A stretch of 64,000 nucleotides of DNA, taken from NCBI GenBank assembly GCA_963787415.1, contig CAWBCO010000002.1, forward strand, positions 1 through 64,000, in the 5' to 3' direction. The DNA is from CAVUWL01 sp963787415 (GTDB lineage Bacteria > Actinomycetota > Thermoleophilia > Solirubrobacterales > 70-9). The notes below the pieces were generated by a model. The model was not told where the DNA came from. It made no database searches and saw nothing but the letters and a program-made list of their open reading frames with translations. This document shows, piece by piece, positions 24,969-34,229 of the stretch (position 1 is its first letter; the number at the start of each line of letters is the position of its first letter). The translations under genes and the position numbers were made by a program.

Positions 24969-27416
24969 CTAGGTCTGTTTGAGTCCTTCGAGGTATTGCT
25001 TGCCTTCCTGATAGCGAGCTCGATAAGCGCGAAATGCGCCCGAGCGCTCAAGTTCTGTCTCCTTTGAGGATACGACCCTGACGCTACCGTCGCCGCCGTT
25101 CGGTGAGCCCACTAGGAGTTGGAGCTCCGCCAGGACCCGAAAACAGCGGGCGGCCACCTCTGGAGAGCGAAGCGGGCGGCCGCTGCCCTGCAGTGCACTG
25201 CGCAATGCCTCCCCCCCGACCTCACCCGCGCCGCGCAGCTCCCTAAACATCTCTGCCAACTCACTTCGCTGGGCAAATCGAGACTCAAGGATCAAAAGCG
25301 AAGAGCCAAGCTCAGCCGCACCCCAGACCTGGTGCAGGTATCCACCACCCCCGCTAGTGCTGGGGCGAGAAGCGAGGCGCTCCAGGCGCTCAGACTGAGG
25401 GGGGTCAAGGAGAACGACGTGGGCAAAACCGAGGGCCAGTTCAGGGTTTCGCTCAAGCGCCCCGTAGTCGGCCAACCTCAGTCCCTCACGCGCGAGGTCA
25501 GTACGCAGCGATTCCTCCGATACCAGCGCAAGAACCGCGCCGCCGCTGCAAAGCAACTCAGAGATCGTCGCTGCCGCTGAGTTGAGGCCACGCACCGTCG
25601 GCCGCGGGGACTCCGAGTCTGGCAATGCGAGGGTGGGTGGCTGGATCAGATCGGCCGCCAGCTCATCCTCAAAGCGCCGCCACCACCTGTCCACCTCGCC
25701 ATCGACGGACTCGGGCTGAGAAACTTCACGTGGGTAGAGTTCGCGCAGGATGACCCGGGGCTCGACCGAGCCGTTCCAGTGGTTGACTTCCAGCCTCACC
25801 GCGGCGTCAACTTGCTCGTCCTCGCCCACCCCCAGGCTGGACCGACCGAAGGCGACGCCGAGGGCGAGGTGGGATCCACTGTGCAGGCTGAAGCGAGAGT
25901 GCTTTGCCCCCTTGCCCATGGCTCGCACGTCACTGACCGTGGCTGAGGGCACCAGAAGCCTGACTGCGGGGTTGCCCATTCCAAAGGGAGCGAGCCTGCC
26001 GAGCTCCTCGGCTAGATCGATCCCGAGGCTGGCGCCACCGACCATCGCATCGATCCGCTCGGTTCGGCCTAGGTCCTCGGAGCCGAGGACCTCGGTGGCA
26101 TGAGCGGCAAACGCCTCGCGAAAGGGAGCAAGCTCCTCGGCTCGTAACTCCAGGCCGGCGGCGGCGCGATGCCCTCCAAAGCGCTGCAGGAACTCCGAGC
26201 AAGCCTGCAGGCCAGCGAGCAGGTCAAAGCCGGGGATACTGCGAGCCGAACCGCGACCGCCGCCCTCATCATCAAGGGAAACGATGACCACCGGTCGACG
26301 ATGGCGCTCGGCCAGGCGGGAGGCGACGATCCCGATCACGCCGGGATGCCAACCGGGACCCGCGAGGACCAGGCCTGGCGCTTCGCGCAGCTCTGCCGAC
26401 AACGCCCGCCGCGCCGCCTCGGCCGCGGCGTCGACCTCGCGCTCGGCATCGCGACGTTCGTTGTTGGCGCGGTCGAGCTCGGCGGCGATATGGGTGGCGC
26501 GGGCGTCGTCTTTGGTCAGCATCAGCTCGACTCCGGCATCCGCGCGGTAAAGGCGCCCGGCTGCGTTGATCCGCGGTCCCAATCGAAAGGCGATATCGCC
26601 CTCATCGAGCCTGCTTGGCTCACATCCCGCCGCCGCCAGCAGCGCCCGCAGGCCGGGGCGGCGCGCTCGGCGCATCTCCTTGAGACCGCGGCGGACCAGG
26701 GAGCGATTCTCACCAACCAGGGGAACTACGTCGGCGACGGTTGCCAGCGCCACGAGGTCGAGGTCGTCCTCCTCCGACCCGCGGCTGCCGGCGGCCTCAC
26801 GCAAAGCGCAGCAGAGCTTCCATGCGACCGCCGTCCCGCAGAGCTCGGCAAACGGATAATCGCTGAGAGCAGGGTGCAGGATCATGCAATCAGGCAGCTC
26901 CTCGGCCGGCTGGTGGTGGTCGGTGACGATCGTCTGGATCCCCAGACCTTTCGCGATCTCGACCTCCTCGAGCGCGGTGATTCCGCAGTCGACGGTCACC
27001 AACAGCTCGGTTCCACGCTCGGCCAGGCGCTTCAGGTTGGCGATGCTGAGGCCGTAGCCATCGATGAGGCGATCGGGGATCAACCAATCGCACTCGGCCC
27101 CCAGCTCGCGCAGCGTCGCGACCAGGACCGAGGTCGCGCAAACGCCATCGACGTCGAAGTCACCGTAAACGGTGATCCGCTTGCCCTCTCGCAGGCTGCC
27201 GAGCGCCTGGGCGACAATCGCGGTCATCGAGCTAAACGCCGCGGGCTGGTGGGACTCATCGGCGGCGAGGAACGCCCTGGCGGCGGCGGGTGTGCGGTAG
27301 CCGCGACGAACTAAGGTGATCGCCAGCGGCTCGCTCAGCCCCAGCTGCTCGGCAACCGCCCGTGCCTCGGGATAGGAAAAGGGCTCGGCGAGGTAGTTCT
27401 TCGACGCTTGCGCCAC
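24969..27416 (-). CDS. recJ: Single-stranded-DNA exonuclease RecJ
   Basis: An 815-residue RecJ, longer than the usual 570-700. The DHH domain includes VYGDFDVDGVCATSVL, LLVTVDCGITALEE and IVTDHHQPAEELPD (metal ligands in order); the DHHA1 part has RLGPRINAAGRL, GWHPGVIGIVASRLAERH, GGRGSARSIPGFDLL and RFGGHRAAAG. The OB fold follows. The additional C-terminal ~250 residues carry a divergent, helicase-like region (SGGAVLALVSEESLRTDL, AHVVLLDPPQSERLERLAS) without ATPase motifs. It degrades 5'-ended single strands in recombination and repair. GTG 27416 has a close -10 (TAGCCT, 6 nt). It is upstream of rel. Confidence 0.95.
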   Translation of the reverse strand: MAQASKNYLAEPFSYPEARAVAEQLGLSEPLAITLVRRGYRTPAAARAFLAADESHQPAAFSSMTAIVAQALGSLREGKRITVYGDFDVDGVCATSVLVATLRELGAECDWLIPDRLIDGYGLSIANLKRLAERGTELLVTVDCGITALEEVEIAKGLGIQTIVTDHHQPAEELPDCMILHPALSDYPFAELCGTAVAWKLCCALREAAGSRGSEEDDLDLVALATVADVVPLVGENRSLVRRGLKEMRRARRPGLRALLAAAGCEPSRLDEGDIAFRLGPRINAAGRLYRADAGVELMLTKDDARATHIAAELDRANNERRDAEREVDAAAEAARRALSAELREAPGLVLAGPGWHPGVIGIVASRLAERHRRPVVIVSLDDEGGGRGSARSIPGFDLLAGLQACSEFLQRFGGHRAAAGLELRAEELAPFREAFAAHATEVLGSEDLGRTERIDAMVGGASLGIDLAEELGRLAPFGMGNPAVRLLVPSATVSDVRAMGKGAKHSRFSLHSGSHLALGVAFGRSSLGVGEDEQVDAAVRLEVNHWNGSVEPRVILRELYPREVSQPESVDGEVDRWWRRFEDELAADLIQPPTLALPDSESPRPTVRGLNSAAATISELLCSGGAVLALVSEESLRTDLAREGLRLADYGALERNPELALGFAHVVLLDPPQSERLERLASRPSTSGGGGYLHQVWGAAELGSSLLILESRFAQRSELAEMFRELRGAGEVGGEALRSALQGSGRPLRSPEVAARCFRVLAELQLLVGSPNGGDGSVRVVSSKETELERSGAFRAYRARYQEGKQYLEGLKQT

Positions 27417-27428
27417 TCCTCAAGGCTA
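27417..27428 (-). promoter_or_regulatory. -10 box directly before recJ
   Basis: On the minus strand TAGCCT (27428-27423) lies 6 nt before GTG 27416, inside the 70-base gap after the 88-aa membrane gene. It suggests recJ and rel also have their own leaderless promoter. Confidence 0.4.
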
Positions 27429-27486
27429 GGAGCGGGTCGGGACGGATTCCCGACGGGGGGCTCGCGCAAAGTGCTGGAAAAGGAGC

Positions 27487-27753
27487 CTAGTCGGCCCGCT
27501 GCTCAGAGCGCAGACCCAGGGCATAGACGACCCCGAGGCCGATCGCGACGCCGGGAATCGCGGTCAGGGCCGTAACCAGATCGGTGCTGCCCAGACCGCG
27601 ACCAGTGGCGATCTCGATGATCGAGCCGAAGGCTATGGCACCGATCACCGCGCCTAAAAAGGCGCCGACGATTCCCTGCCAAAAGTGATCGGGCAAAAAA
27701 ACCGTGAAATGCCAAAGGGCGATTCCCATCGTAAACCAGACGAGCAGTGCCAT
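27487..27753 (-). CDS. Small membrane protein (88 aa)
   Basis: An 88-residue protein with three hydrophobic helices: LLVWFTMGIALWHFTVFL, IVGAFLGAVIGAIAFGSIIEIA and LTAIPGVAIGLGVVYALGL. It lies 3 bp after secDF on the same strand and 70 bp before recJ. In many actinobacteria an apt gene lies near this place between secF and rel, so this is a lineage-specific insertion. No function is known; the position suggests expression with the Sec accessory complex. ATG 27753 starts it. Confidence 0.75.
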   Translation of the reverse strand: MALLVWFTMGIALWHFTVFLPDHFWQGIVGAFLGAVIGAIAFGSIIEIATGRGLGSTDLVTALTAIPGVAIGLGVVYALGLRSEQRAD

Positions 27754-27756
27754 CGG

Positions 27757-30699
27757 CTAGCGATTCCTCCCGTGCTTGCGGCGTTGTTGGCGACGAGCCC
27801 GACGACGCTCGTCTCTCTCGCGGCGCTCAGCCGCGGCCGGATCGAGCGCGGCCGCCGGCGGCTCGCCGTTGGTTGAGGGAGCCCCGGTGGGTCCATCACC
27901 CTCAACTGGACGCTCGACCGTTGCTACCGCACGCGGTCGGAGCTCCTCCTGTGCCCTGGCCCCGGCCGCGATCTGTTCATCACTCTCCTCATCACCAAGT
28001 CTGGCGAGATCGATCTCATCGGCAAAGGCGGGGACCCTTCCCTCGAGCTCTGCAATCCGCGCACGGCGACGGGCGAAACCGGGCTCACGTTCCTTCCAGG
28101 CGGTCAGCACCGGTGAGGCGATGAAGATCGATGAATAGGTGCCGGAGGCGATCCCGACCAGCATTGCGAAGGCGAAATCCTGCAGGGTCGCGCCGCCGAA
28201 GACGAGCAGCGAGCCAACCGCCAAAAGAGTCGAGAAGCTGGTCGCCAGCGATCTGGTGAGGACCTCACTCATCGAGCGATTTACGATTTGAGAGAAGGCC
28301 GCACGTGGCATCCGCGGCATGTTCTCGCGTATTCGATCGAAGACGATGATCGTGTCATAGAGCGAATACCCGAGGATGGTGAGGAAGGCGGCGACGGTTC
28401 CACTGCTCACTTCTTTGCCAGTCAATGCATAGATCCCCGCCGTGATCAGGATGTCGTGAAAAAGAGCGATCAAGACCGGCACCGCGAACTTCGGATCAAA
28501 GCGCAGCGCGACGTAGCCGCAGATCACCAGCAGCGAGAAGATCAACGCCTTGAGAGCGCTGCTCGCCACCTGTTCACCGAAGGTCGGGCCGACGCTGGTG
28601 CTTTCAAATCCGCTCTTGGCGATTCCAAACTTGGAAGAGAGCACGGCCTCGGCGTCTTTTACCTGCGACGGTCCCAGCTGGCGGGTCTCGATTTGGAAGA
28701 CGTTGTCGCCAAAGACCGGGTTGGTGACCTGCTGGACCTGCTCGTCATTTACCCCGATTGTTCCGAGGGCTTCGCGGACTCCTTCCTCGGTGGTCGGCTT
28801 GACCAGGGCCGCGGTGACTCTGGTGCCGGACTTGAAGTCGATGCCGAGGTTCAGCTGCTTGGTCGCTAGCGCGACTGCACCGATCAAGAGAATCGTTCCC
28901 GAGAGGGTGAAGAACCAGCGGCTCGCGCCCATGAAGTCGAAGTGCCAGCGCCGGCCCTTGCCGGCGGCGCCGAGCAGGCTGGGCGAGCGCAGCAGTTTGG
29001 AGCGAGTCATGCTGCCCAGCAGCGCCCGCGTGAAGACAACCGCCGTCAGCAGTGAGACGATCGTGCCAACGCCAAGGGCGAATGCGAATCCTTTCACTTC
29101 GGCGGTCGCCAACACGAAGAGAATGAACGCGGTCAGCAGGGTGACGACGTTGGCGTCGACGATCGTCGCGATCCCACGGCGATAGCCAGCGGTGATCGCG
29201 CTCGCCATCGAGCGACCAGCCCGGACCTCCTCCTTTATTCGCTCAAAGATGACGATGTTGGAGTCCGCCGCGACCCCGATCGTCAGAATCAGCCCCGCGA
29301 TCCCGGGCAGGGTCAGGGTGACCGGGATCAGTTTGATCAGGGCAAAGAAGATCACCCCATAGGCAGCCAGTGCGATCACCGCGATCAGGCCGAGGAAGCG
29401 GTAGTAAAAGAGCAGAAAGAGGACGACGAGGCTGAGGCCGATGATCCCCGCCTTGATTCCTTCGTGCAGCGCCTGGCTTCCGAGCGTTGCCGAGACCTGG
29501 GTCTGGCTGATCAGCTTCAGGTTGATCGGCAGGGCCCCGATCTGCAGAACGGTCGCCAGTTCCTGGGCATCCTGGACGCTGTTAAATCCGCCCGAGATTT
29601 CAGCCCCTGTCTGACCGTCGATGCCGTCGGGATTCTGGGCAAAGTTGATGATCGGCCGGGTCTTGACTTCGTTGTCAAGGACTACGGCGAAGTGCCCCGA
29701 AAGCGCCGAAGCCTGTTCCGTGCTGACCGGGCCAATCGCCTGCGCCTGGCCGCGCTGGGCGATCTGGCGGGTTACTTCCTGGAATGCTTCCCGGCCCTTT
29801 TCGGTGAAGCCAAAGGTGACGTTTGGCTGGTTGGACTGGCCATAATTTTGCTTCGGTTCGGTGATGTCGGTCCCCGAGAGCGCTGGTTTGTCAACCAGCG
29901 CATACCAGCCTGGCTCGGCCGTCTCGTCGGTCTTGCCGGAGCGTTCGGTCGGCAATTCAGAGACGAGCACGGTCCCCACCGGCACCTTGACAACGATCCC
30001 GTTGTGGGGGCGGTGGCGACCGGTTGAGCTGACGTAGAGGCCCTTTTTGGTGAATTCGGGACCAGCGATCAGCTTGTGCGGCGCCTTGCGCTCAAACAGG
30101 TAGTAGCGGGGCCTGTCGGTGGAGCAGGTGGTGCAGTTTTTGACCGTCGGTTGCTTGGCGGCGAGCAGGGCCGCGTCATAGGCAGTCGGAAAGGCACCGG
30201 AGTCGATCAGCTGGCGGTTCTCAGAACCGTTGAAGGTATTGCGCCCGGCGGCTTTCCATTCCGCCCTGGCGATTTTCAGCGGCCCGGCTGGGGGCGTCTG
30301 GCCGGGGTGTCCACCAATCGCCTTCTCGGGACCGATCAGATTCGGCTCCCAGTCATAGAAGTAAAGCTGTGCGGTGGTTCCAACCGTGCTGATCGCCCGC
30401 TGCGCGTTGGTGACGTCGGGGAGGCTGACGGAGATCTCGCTGGTCCCGAGGCGAGACACTTCTGGCTGGGAGACGCCGAGCTTGTCGATCCGCTCGCGGA
30501 TGATTTCAATCGAGCGATCGATGTCTTCACCGCTGACCGTCTTCACCTGGCCGGTTGGTTCACCCTGATAGACGAGTTGGACGCCGCCCTTAAGGTCGAG
30601 TCCAAGGACGGTCGGCTTGTTGAGGATCACGAGAGCCGAGGCGACGATCAAAGCAAAGACAAACAGCAAGATGAAGAGATATCTGCGCTTTCCCAGCAT
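27757..30699 (-). CDS. secDF: Fused protein-export protein SecD-SecF
   Basis: A 980-residue fusion. The SecD half starts with YLFILLFVFALIVASALVIL, then LGLDLKGGVQLVYQ and the large P1 periplasmic domain, and ends with five helices (AGIIGLSLVVLFLLFYYRFL, TLPGIAGLILTIGVAADSN). The SecF half starts near residue 600 with FDFMGASRWFFTLSG and LNLGIDFKSGTRVTAALV and ends with FAVPVLIALFHDILITAGIY and GYSLYDTIIVFDRIREN. A Glu/Arg-rich C-terminal tail of about 100 residues follows. It uses proton motive force to pull proteins out of SecYEG. Gene order ruvCAB-(PAS)-secDF is conserved in style, but yajC is absent. Confidence 0.96.
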   Translation of the reverse strand: MLGKRRYLFILLFVFALIVASALVILNKPTVLGLDLKGGVQLVYQGEPTGQVKTVSGEDIDRSIEIIRERIDKLGVSQPEVSRLGTSEISVSLPDVTNAQRAISTVGTTAQLYFYDWEPNLIGPEKAIGGHPGQTPPAGPLKIARAEWKAAGRNTFNGSENRQLIDSGAFPTAYDAALLAAKQPTVKNCTTCSTDRPRYYLFERKAPHKLIAGPEFTKKGLYVSSTGRHRPHNGIVVKVPVGTVLVSELPTERSGKTDETAEPGWYALVDKPALSGTDITEPKQNYGQSNQPNVTFGFTEKGREAFQEVTRQIAQRGQAQAIGPVSTEQASALSGHFAVVLDNEVKTRPIINFAQNPDGIDGQTGAEISGGFNSVQDAQELATVLQIGALPINLKLISQTQVSATLGSQALHEGIKAGIIGLSLVVLFLLFYYRFLGLIAVIALAAYGVIFFALIKLIPVTLTLPGIAGLILTIGVAADSNIVIFERIKEEVRAGRSMASAITAGYRRGIATIVDANVVTLLTAFILFVLATAEVKGFAFALGVGTIVSLLTAVVFTRALLGSMTRSKLLRSPSLLGAAGKGRRWHFDFMGASRWFFTLSGTILLIGAVALATKQLNLGIDFKSGTRVTAALVKPTTEEGVREALGTIGVNDEQVQQVTNPVFGDNVFQIETRQLGPSQVKDAEAVLSSKFGIAKSGFESTSVGPTFGEQVASSALKALIFSLLVICGYVALRFDPKFAVPVLIALFHDILITAGIYALTGKEVSSGTVAAFLTILGYSLYDTIIVFDRIRENMPRMPRAAFSQIVNRSMSEVLTRSLATSFSTLLAVGSLLVFGGATLQDFAFAMLVGIASGTYSSIFIASPVLTAWKEREPGFARRRARIAELEGRVPAFADEIDLARLGDEESDEQIAAGARAQEELRPRAVATVERPVEGDGPTGAPSTNGEPPAAALDPAAAERRERDERRRARRQQRRKHGRNR

Positions 30700-30706
30700 C
30701 GCCCGC

Positions 30707-31198
30707 CTAGCCCTCTGGGGTTAGGACGATGAGCAGGCCACCGTCATCGTCATATGCCGGGAAGACGTCTGCGACCGCGGCGGCCGGAAGGTCACCTTCG
30801 GCATTGACGGAGACCCGCTTGCCCAGCGAGCGCACCCCCCACTCCAACGAGGTCTCGATCGGATCGGTAATGCCGTCTCCGTTGGTGTCAGCACCCTCAC
30901 CGCCCTCACCCTGATCGATCCAGCGCAGGCCGAGAACGTCGCGCACGGGCCGCCCGATCACATCCTCATCGGTCAACCCGGTCAGCTCAAAGCTCCCTTT
31001 GCCAGCGTCGATCACGCGCTCCTGTTGGTCGCAGACGAAGAAGGCCGCATTGGGCGCGGGGTAGTAGTCATCGAGCAGCTCAAAGACGAAACCGAAGCCG
31101 CACTTTGGACAGCCCTTGGGGCGGCTGCTGAAGCCCGCGGTTCGGCCGCTGCTGAGGTCCCTATGGCCACAGTTGGGGCAGATGAAGAACGGCATCAC
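30707..31198 (-). CDS. Zinc-ribbon protein with PAS-like domain
   Basis: A 163-residue protein. The N-terminal zinc ribbon has FICPNCGHRD and GCPKCGFGF (two CxxC pairs). A PAS-like domain follows (YYPAPNAAFFVCDQQERVID, ELTGLTDEDVIGRPVRDVLG), the sensor fold that binds small ligands, heme or flavin. In its loop is GADTNGDGITDPIETSLEWG, a DxNxDG calcium-binding-like element. It lies between ruvB (25 bp away) and secDF (7 bp away) on the same strand, the position of yajC in other actinobacteria. No signalling output domain is fused, so it may act by binding a partner. Start is one of the two adjacent Met codons. Confidence 0.78.
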   Translation of the reverse strand: MMPFFICPNCGHRDLSSGRTAGFSSRPKGCPKCGFGFVFELLDDYYPAPNAAFFVCDQQERVIDAGKGSFELTGLTDEDVIGRPVRDVLGLRWIDQGEGGEGADTNGDGITDPIETSLEWGVRSLGKRVSVNAEGDLPAAAVADVFPAYDDDGGLLIVLTPEG

Positions 31199-31223
31199 AC
31201 AACAGGCTACAAGTGTGCGCCAG

Positions 31224-32300
31224 CTAAAAGAGGCTGGTCGCTCCCTGAGGGGCTTGAAGGCCGAGATGCTGGTAGGCCCGCTCGGTCAGGACTCGACCCC
31301 GCGGAGTGCGTTTGAGCAGCCCCTGTTGGAGAAGGTAGGGCTCGAGCACATCCTCGATCGTGTCCTGCTCCTCGCCGATCGCGATCGCAAGGGTCGAGAG
31401 TCCGACTGGGCCCCCGGCGAACTTCGTCGCGACCGTGTCAAGCAGCGCTCGGTCACTGCGATCGAGACCCCCGGCGTCGACCTCAAGCATTTCCAGCGCC
31501 GCGATCGCGATCGCAGAGCCGATCTCCCCGGTGCCCTTCACCTGGGCAAAGTCGCGGACCCGTTTCAGTAGCCGGTTGGCGACCCGTGGCGTACCGCGCG
31601 AGCGGGCGGCGATCAGGCTCGCCCCCTCGGCATCGATCTCGACTCCGAGGATCGCGGCTGAGCGTTCGATGATCAGCGCCAGGTGCTCTGGATTGTAGTG
31701 CTCAAGGCGATGGCAAACACCAAAGCGATCTCGCAGCGGTGTGGTCAAAAGGCCAGCTCGAGTCGTCGCGCCGATCAGGGTGAATGGCGGCAGCGGCAAG
31801 GTTACTGTGCGCGCGCCCGCGCCCTGGCCAAGCACAACCGGTAGCTGAGCGTCCTCCATTGCTGGATAGAGGGTCTCCTCAACCGCGCGTCCAAGGCGAT
31901 GGATCTCGTCGATGAAAAAAACGCTGCCGGGCTCAAGCGCGGTGAGAAATGAGGCGACGTCGGCCTTTCGCTCGAGCGCCGGCCCCGCGGTTTGGACCAT
32001 TGGGACGCCCAACTCGGCGGCGACGATGTGGGCAAGTGAGGTCTTACCCAGACCGGGCGGACCGGCAAGGAGGACGTGGTCGAGGGGCTCGCCCCGGCCC
32101 CTGGCCGCCTCGATGAAGATCTTCAGCTGCTCGGTGACCTGGGTCTGATTTACGAAGTCAGCGAGCGTCGGGGGGCGAAGGGAGCGATCGAGGTCCTCGT
32201 CGGGAGAATCCGCCCGCGCATCTTGAATTCGAGTCTGCGGCTGATCGCCGAGGCCAGGGGTGCGGATCCGCTTGGCGCCAATATCAGAGGACTCGCTCAT
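31224..32300 (-). CDS. ruvB: Holliday junction branch migration ATPase RuvB
   Basis: A 358-residue AAA+ ATPase. An N-terminal extension (residues 1-40) is variable; then RPPTLADFVNQTQVTEQLKI, Walker A LLAGPPGLGKTSLAH, Walker B VFFIDEIHRL, sensor 1 TLIGATTRAG, the arginine-finger region TPLRDRFGV and the winged-helix C-terminus (GLSTLAIAIGEEQDTIEDVLEPYLLQQG) are all intact. It drives branch migration with RuvA. Its ATG overlaps the 3' end of ruvA by 4 nt. The operon order is ruvC-ruvA-ruvB. Confidence 0.97.
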   Translation of the reverse strand: MSESSDIGAKRIRTPGLGDQPQTRIQDARADSPDEDLDRSLRPPTLADFVNQTQVTEQLKIFIEAARGRGEPLDHVLLAGPPGLGKTSLAHIVAAELGVPMVQTAGPALERKADVASFLTALEPGSVFFIDEIHRLGRAVEETLYPAMEDAQLPVVLGQGAGARTVTLPLPPFTLIGATTRAGLLTTPLRDRFGVCHRLEHYNPEHLALIIERSAAILGVEIDAEGASLIAARSRGTPRVANRLLKRVRDFAQVKGTGEIGSAIAIAALEMLEVDAGGLDRSDRALLDTVATKFAGGPVGLSTLAIAIGEEQDTIEDVLEPYLLQQGLLKRTPRGRVLTERAYQHLGLQAPQGATSLF

Positions 32301-32896
32301 CCGCTTTTGCTCTTCGATGATCCGGCCTTGCGCAGAGCGGCACCGACCAGCTGTTGTGGGTCCTCGCCCTCGACCCCATCGAGCAGCTGCTCGGCCTCAA
32401 GCGGCGCGTAGCCGAGGTTGATCAGCCCATCGCGAGCCAGCGAGCGAGCGTCGACGACCGCCGTCGTGGCACCCGCGACCTCCTCCTCCAGGGCACCGGA
32501 GACCTTCTCGCGGAGCTCGACGATGATCCGCTCCGAGGTTCGTTTGCCGATCCCAGGAACCGCCTGAAAGCGTTTGGCGTCGCCACCTGCGATCGCCCGC
32601 AGGAGCTCTCTGGCGGCGCCGCCAGAGAGCGCCGCAATTGCCACTTTGGGACCGATACCACTGACCGAGATCAACTCGCGGAAGAGGTCGCGCTCCTCCT
32701 CGGAGGCAAAGCCGTAGAGGGATAGGGAGTCTTCGCGCGAGATCAGCTCGGCGTGCAGGAAAGTCTCACGGCCCATCGCCGGAACGGCTTTTAACGTTTC
32801 GGCGGAGACCGCAAGCCGGTAGCCGACCCCGCCGGCATCGATCACCACGTGGTCGGGACGGCGCACCAAAACCTCACCTCTGACCGCAGCAATCAT
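32297..32896 (-). CDS. ruvA: Holliday junction DNA helicase subunit RuvA
   Basis: A 199-residue tetrameric junction-binding protein. Starting at ATG 32896 gives the family's MIAAVRGEV N-terminus and leaves a 4-nt ATGA overlap with ruvC; a longer frame to 32983 only re-reads ruvC. The helix-hairpin-helix motifs ISVSGIGPKVAIAALS and AVPGIGKRTSERIIVEL are present and the C-terminal domain III (RDGLINLGYAPLEAEQLLDG) contacts RuvB. Cytoplasmic; acts with RuvB and RuvC in recombination. Confidence 0.96.
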   Translation of the reverse strand: MIAAVRGEVLVRRPDHVVIDAGGVGYRLAVSAETLKAVPAMGRETFLHAELISREDSLSLYGFASEEERDLFRELISVSGIGPKVAIAALSGGAARELLRAIAGGDAKRFQAVPGIGKRTSERIIVELREKVSGALEEEVAGATTAVVDARSLARDGLINLGYAPLEAEQLLDGVEGEDPQQLVGAALRKAGSSKSKSG

Positions 32897-33432
32897 CCGG
32901 CCAGCTGACCTCTGAGTGAGCGCGGAGCGTCCTCTACAAGCGAATCGATCGCCTCGCGCTTCGCGGTCCCGCCTGCGTGACAAATCGCCACCGCCAAGGC
33001 GTCGGCTGCATGGTCAGACTCCGGCGGCTCCGGAAGCGCGAGCAGCGTCCCGACCATTCGCTGGACCTGGCCCTTATCGGCGGCTCCAGAGCCACATACG
33101 GCCATCTTGATCGCCTGTGGGGTGTAGGAGAAGCAGGTAACGCCGGCCTTGGCGGCGGCGAGCATCGCGACCCCGCTTGCCTGACCGACCGCCATCGCCG
33201 AGCGAACGTTTTTACCGAAGTAGACCTTCTCGATCGCCATCGCCTCTGGCAGGTGCCAACCAATCAGATCGCCCAACGCGCGGTGGATGCGCTCGAGCCG
33301 GTGCTCGATCGCCAGCCCGGTCGCGGTCTCGACAACACCGCCATCGAGGGCGACCATGCGATTGCCCTCGACCCGCACAATCCCAAACCCGAGATTGGCC
33401 GCACCTGGATCGATTCCCATCACCACTTGCAT
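32893..33432 (-). CDS. ruvC: Holliday junction resolvase RuvC
   Basis: A 179-residue nuclease of the RNase H fold. The catalytic acidic residues are visible as Asp7 in VMGIDPGAANLGFG, Glu at AIEKVYFGKN and the Asp pair in SDHAADALAVAICHA. It resolves four-way junctions together with RuvAB. It follows yebC by 33 bp and overlaps ruvA, consistent with a yebC-ruvCAB operon. ATG 33432. Confidence 0.96.
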   Translation of the reverse strand: MQVVMGIDPGAANLGFGIVRVEGNRMVALDGGVVETATGLAIEHRLERIHRALGDLIGWHLPEAMAIEKVYFGKNVRSAMAVGQASGVAMLAAAKAGVTCFSYTPQAIKMAVCGSGAADKGQVQRMVGTLLALPEPPESDHAADALAVAICHAGGTAKREAIDSLVEDAPRSLRGQLAG

Positions 33433-33465
33433 GGAAATTGATTCTGGGCCGAGCTCCGGATGCCT

Positions 33466-34215
33466 TCAGGCGGCGACGCGCTGCATAACCTCCTCGGGGA
33501 TGTCGAAGTTGGCGTGAACCTCGCTGACATCATCGTGCTCGGAGAGCTCCTCGAGCAGGCCAAGAAGCTCGATCGCGTCCCGCTCCCCCACCTCGACCGT
33601 GCTTTTCGGTTCCAAGGAGACCTCGGCGGAGCGGATCTGTACCCCGGCTGCCTCAAGAGCCTCGCGCATCGCGCTCAGATTGCTGGGGTCAGAGAGGATC
33701 CGCAGGGTGTCGCCATCCTCCTGCACATCCTCGGCCCCGGCATCGATCGCGGTAATCAAATCCTCCTCCCCGTAGCGAGTGGCATCGACGGTAATCGCCC
33801 CGCGCTTATCGAATATCCAGGCGACCGAGCCAGGCTCACCGAGGCTTCCCCCGTGGATGTTGAAAGCGTGGCGCACGTCGGCGCTTGTCCGGTTGCGGTT
33901 GTCTGTCAGCGCCTCGACCAAGACAGCGGTTCCGCCGGGACCGTAGCCCTCAAAGACGATCCGTTCGATCGCCTCGGCGCCGCTACCGGCGCCGCTGCCT
34001 CGGTCGATTGCTCGCTGGATGTTGTCCTTGGGCATCGAGGCGTCGCGGGCCTTTTGAATCGCCGTTGCCAGGGAGGGATTGGCATCGGCATCCCCCCCGC
34101 CCTCACGCGCCGCGACGGTGATCGCCCGCGCCAACTTTGTGAAGTGCTGGCCGCGCTTTGCATCGACGGCGGCCTTTTTGTGTTTGATCGAAGCCCACTT
34201 GGAATGACCGGACAT
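33466..34215 (-). CDS. yebC: YebC/PmpR-family translational/transcriptional factor
   Basis: A 249-residue protein starting with the invariant MSGHSKWASIKHKKAAVDAKRG. VAREGGG-like and GSGAGSGAEAIERIVFEGYGPGGTAVLVEALTDNRNRT are typical, as is the C-terminal VGERDAIELLGLLEELSEHDDVSEVHANFDI. The family was described as transcription regulators and more recently as ribosome-associated factors relieving stalling at proline-rich motifs. First gene of the ruvCAB-secDF-recJ-rel run; a -10-like TAGAAT lies 9 nt before the ATG. Confidence 0.96.
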   Translation of the reverse strand: MSGHSKWASIKHKKAAVDAKRGQHFTKLARAITVAAREGGGDADANPSLATAIQKARDASMPKDNIQRAIDRGSGAGSGAEAIERIVFEGYGPGGTAVLVEALTDNRNRTSADVRHAFNIHGGSLGEPGSVAWIFDKRGAITVDATRYGEEDLITAIDAGAEDVQEDGDTLRILSDPSNLSAMREALEAAGVQIRSAEVSLEPKSTVEVGERDAIELLGLLEELSEHDDVSEVHANFDIPEEVMQRVAA

Positions 34216-34229
34216 ATGCGTGCCATTCT

